A DNA stretch of 5,209 nucleotides from Bacteroidales bacterium (GTDB taxonomy: Bacteria > Bacteroidota > Bacteroidia > Bacteroidales > B18-G4), in contig JAGLEK010000165.1 in assembly GCA_023145125.1 (NCBI GenBank), positions 1-5,209 of the forward strand, written 5' to 3'. Within the stretch, counting starts at the first letter, position 1. Every line of letters starts with the position of its first letter. This document shows, piece by piece, positions 5,188 to 5,209 of the stretch. The notes beneath the pieces were generated by a model that searched no databases, was not told the origin of the DNA, and worked only from the letters and a program-made list of their open reading frames with translations. The translations under genes and the position numbers were made by a program.

Positions 5188-5209
5188 TGTTTTGTTGCAC
5201 GCGTCACAG

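Larger units (their letters stand above)
4888..5209. other. Repeat-rich leader upstream of the LRR-FISUMP operon (322 bp)
   Basis: The region contains, from the window edge towards the gene, the twin hairpins, about 40 AT-rich bases, the short TCATCCCGA-type repeat, a GC-rich stretch (5040-5066), the promoter module and a 33-base AT-rich leader. No gene is supported. A minus-strand frame open from 5200 to 4781 runs through all the repeats and into the LRR gene in another frame, so it is not accepted. Confidence 0.75.

Noticed and set aside
4781..5200. Minus-strand open frame of 139 residues upstream of and overlapping the LRR gene
   Set aside because: It reads through the twin hairpins, the TCATCCCGA-type repeat and the promoter module, then overlaps the LRR signal peptide in another frame. 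Its sequence is explained by the repeats and no domain is visible.

Overview
The window looks like a piece of a Bacteroidetes (Bacteroidota) chromosome, probably from an uncultured or environmental lineage. Three things support this: C-terminal type IX secretion (T9SS) sorting domains with an FPNP motif, promoters of the Bacteroidetes form TTTG-N20-TATCTTAG, and start codons without Shine-Dalgarno sequences. All three convincing genes lie on the minus strand. All three encode secreted proteins, and no enzyme, tRNA, rRNA or CRISPR array is visible.

Layout in the direction of transcription (right to left). At 4888-5209 there is a repeat-rich leader: two GC-rich hairpins (5140-5187), a short TCATCCCGA-type interspersed repeat (5066-5100), and a repeat module ending in a promoter (4927-5034). 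Next is a 536-aa leucine-rich-repeat protein with a T9SS tail (3277-4887). Its stop codon overlaps the start of the second gene by four bases (ATGA). That second gene (1940-3280) encodes a 446-aa protein with an N-terminal T9SS-tail-like module and a C-terminal FISUMP (Fibrobacter succinogenes major paralogous) domain. A 452-bp gap (1488-1939) then holds another TCATCCCGA-type repeat and a second copy of the promoter module. This drives a third gene (48-1487), a 479-aa paralogue of the first LRR protein. Heptanucleotide tandem repeats lie in the leader of this last gene and just after its stop codon, so they bracket the reading frame closely.

How the parts may work together (inference): the two LRR proteins are paralogues with the same cysteine framework, exported by Sec and then T9SS to the cell surface or medium. 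The FISUMP protein is co-translated with one of them. No ligand or catalytic function can be read from the sequence. The notable aspects are architectural: near-identical promoter-bearing repeat modules in front of both LRR genes, direct repeats bracketing a single ORF, strong base-composition mosaicism inside the operon, and a sorting-tail-like module in the middle of the FISUMP protein.
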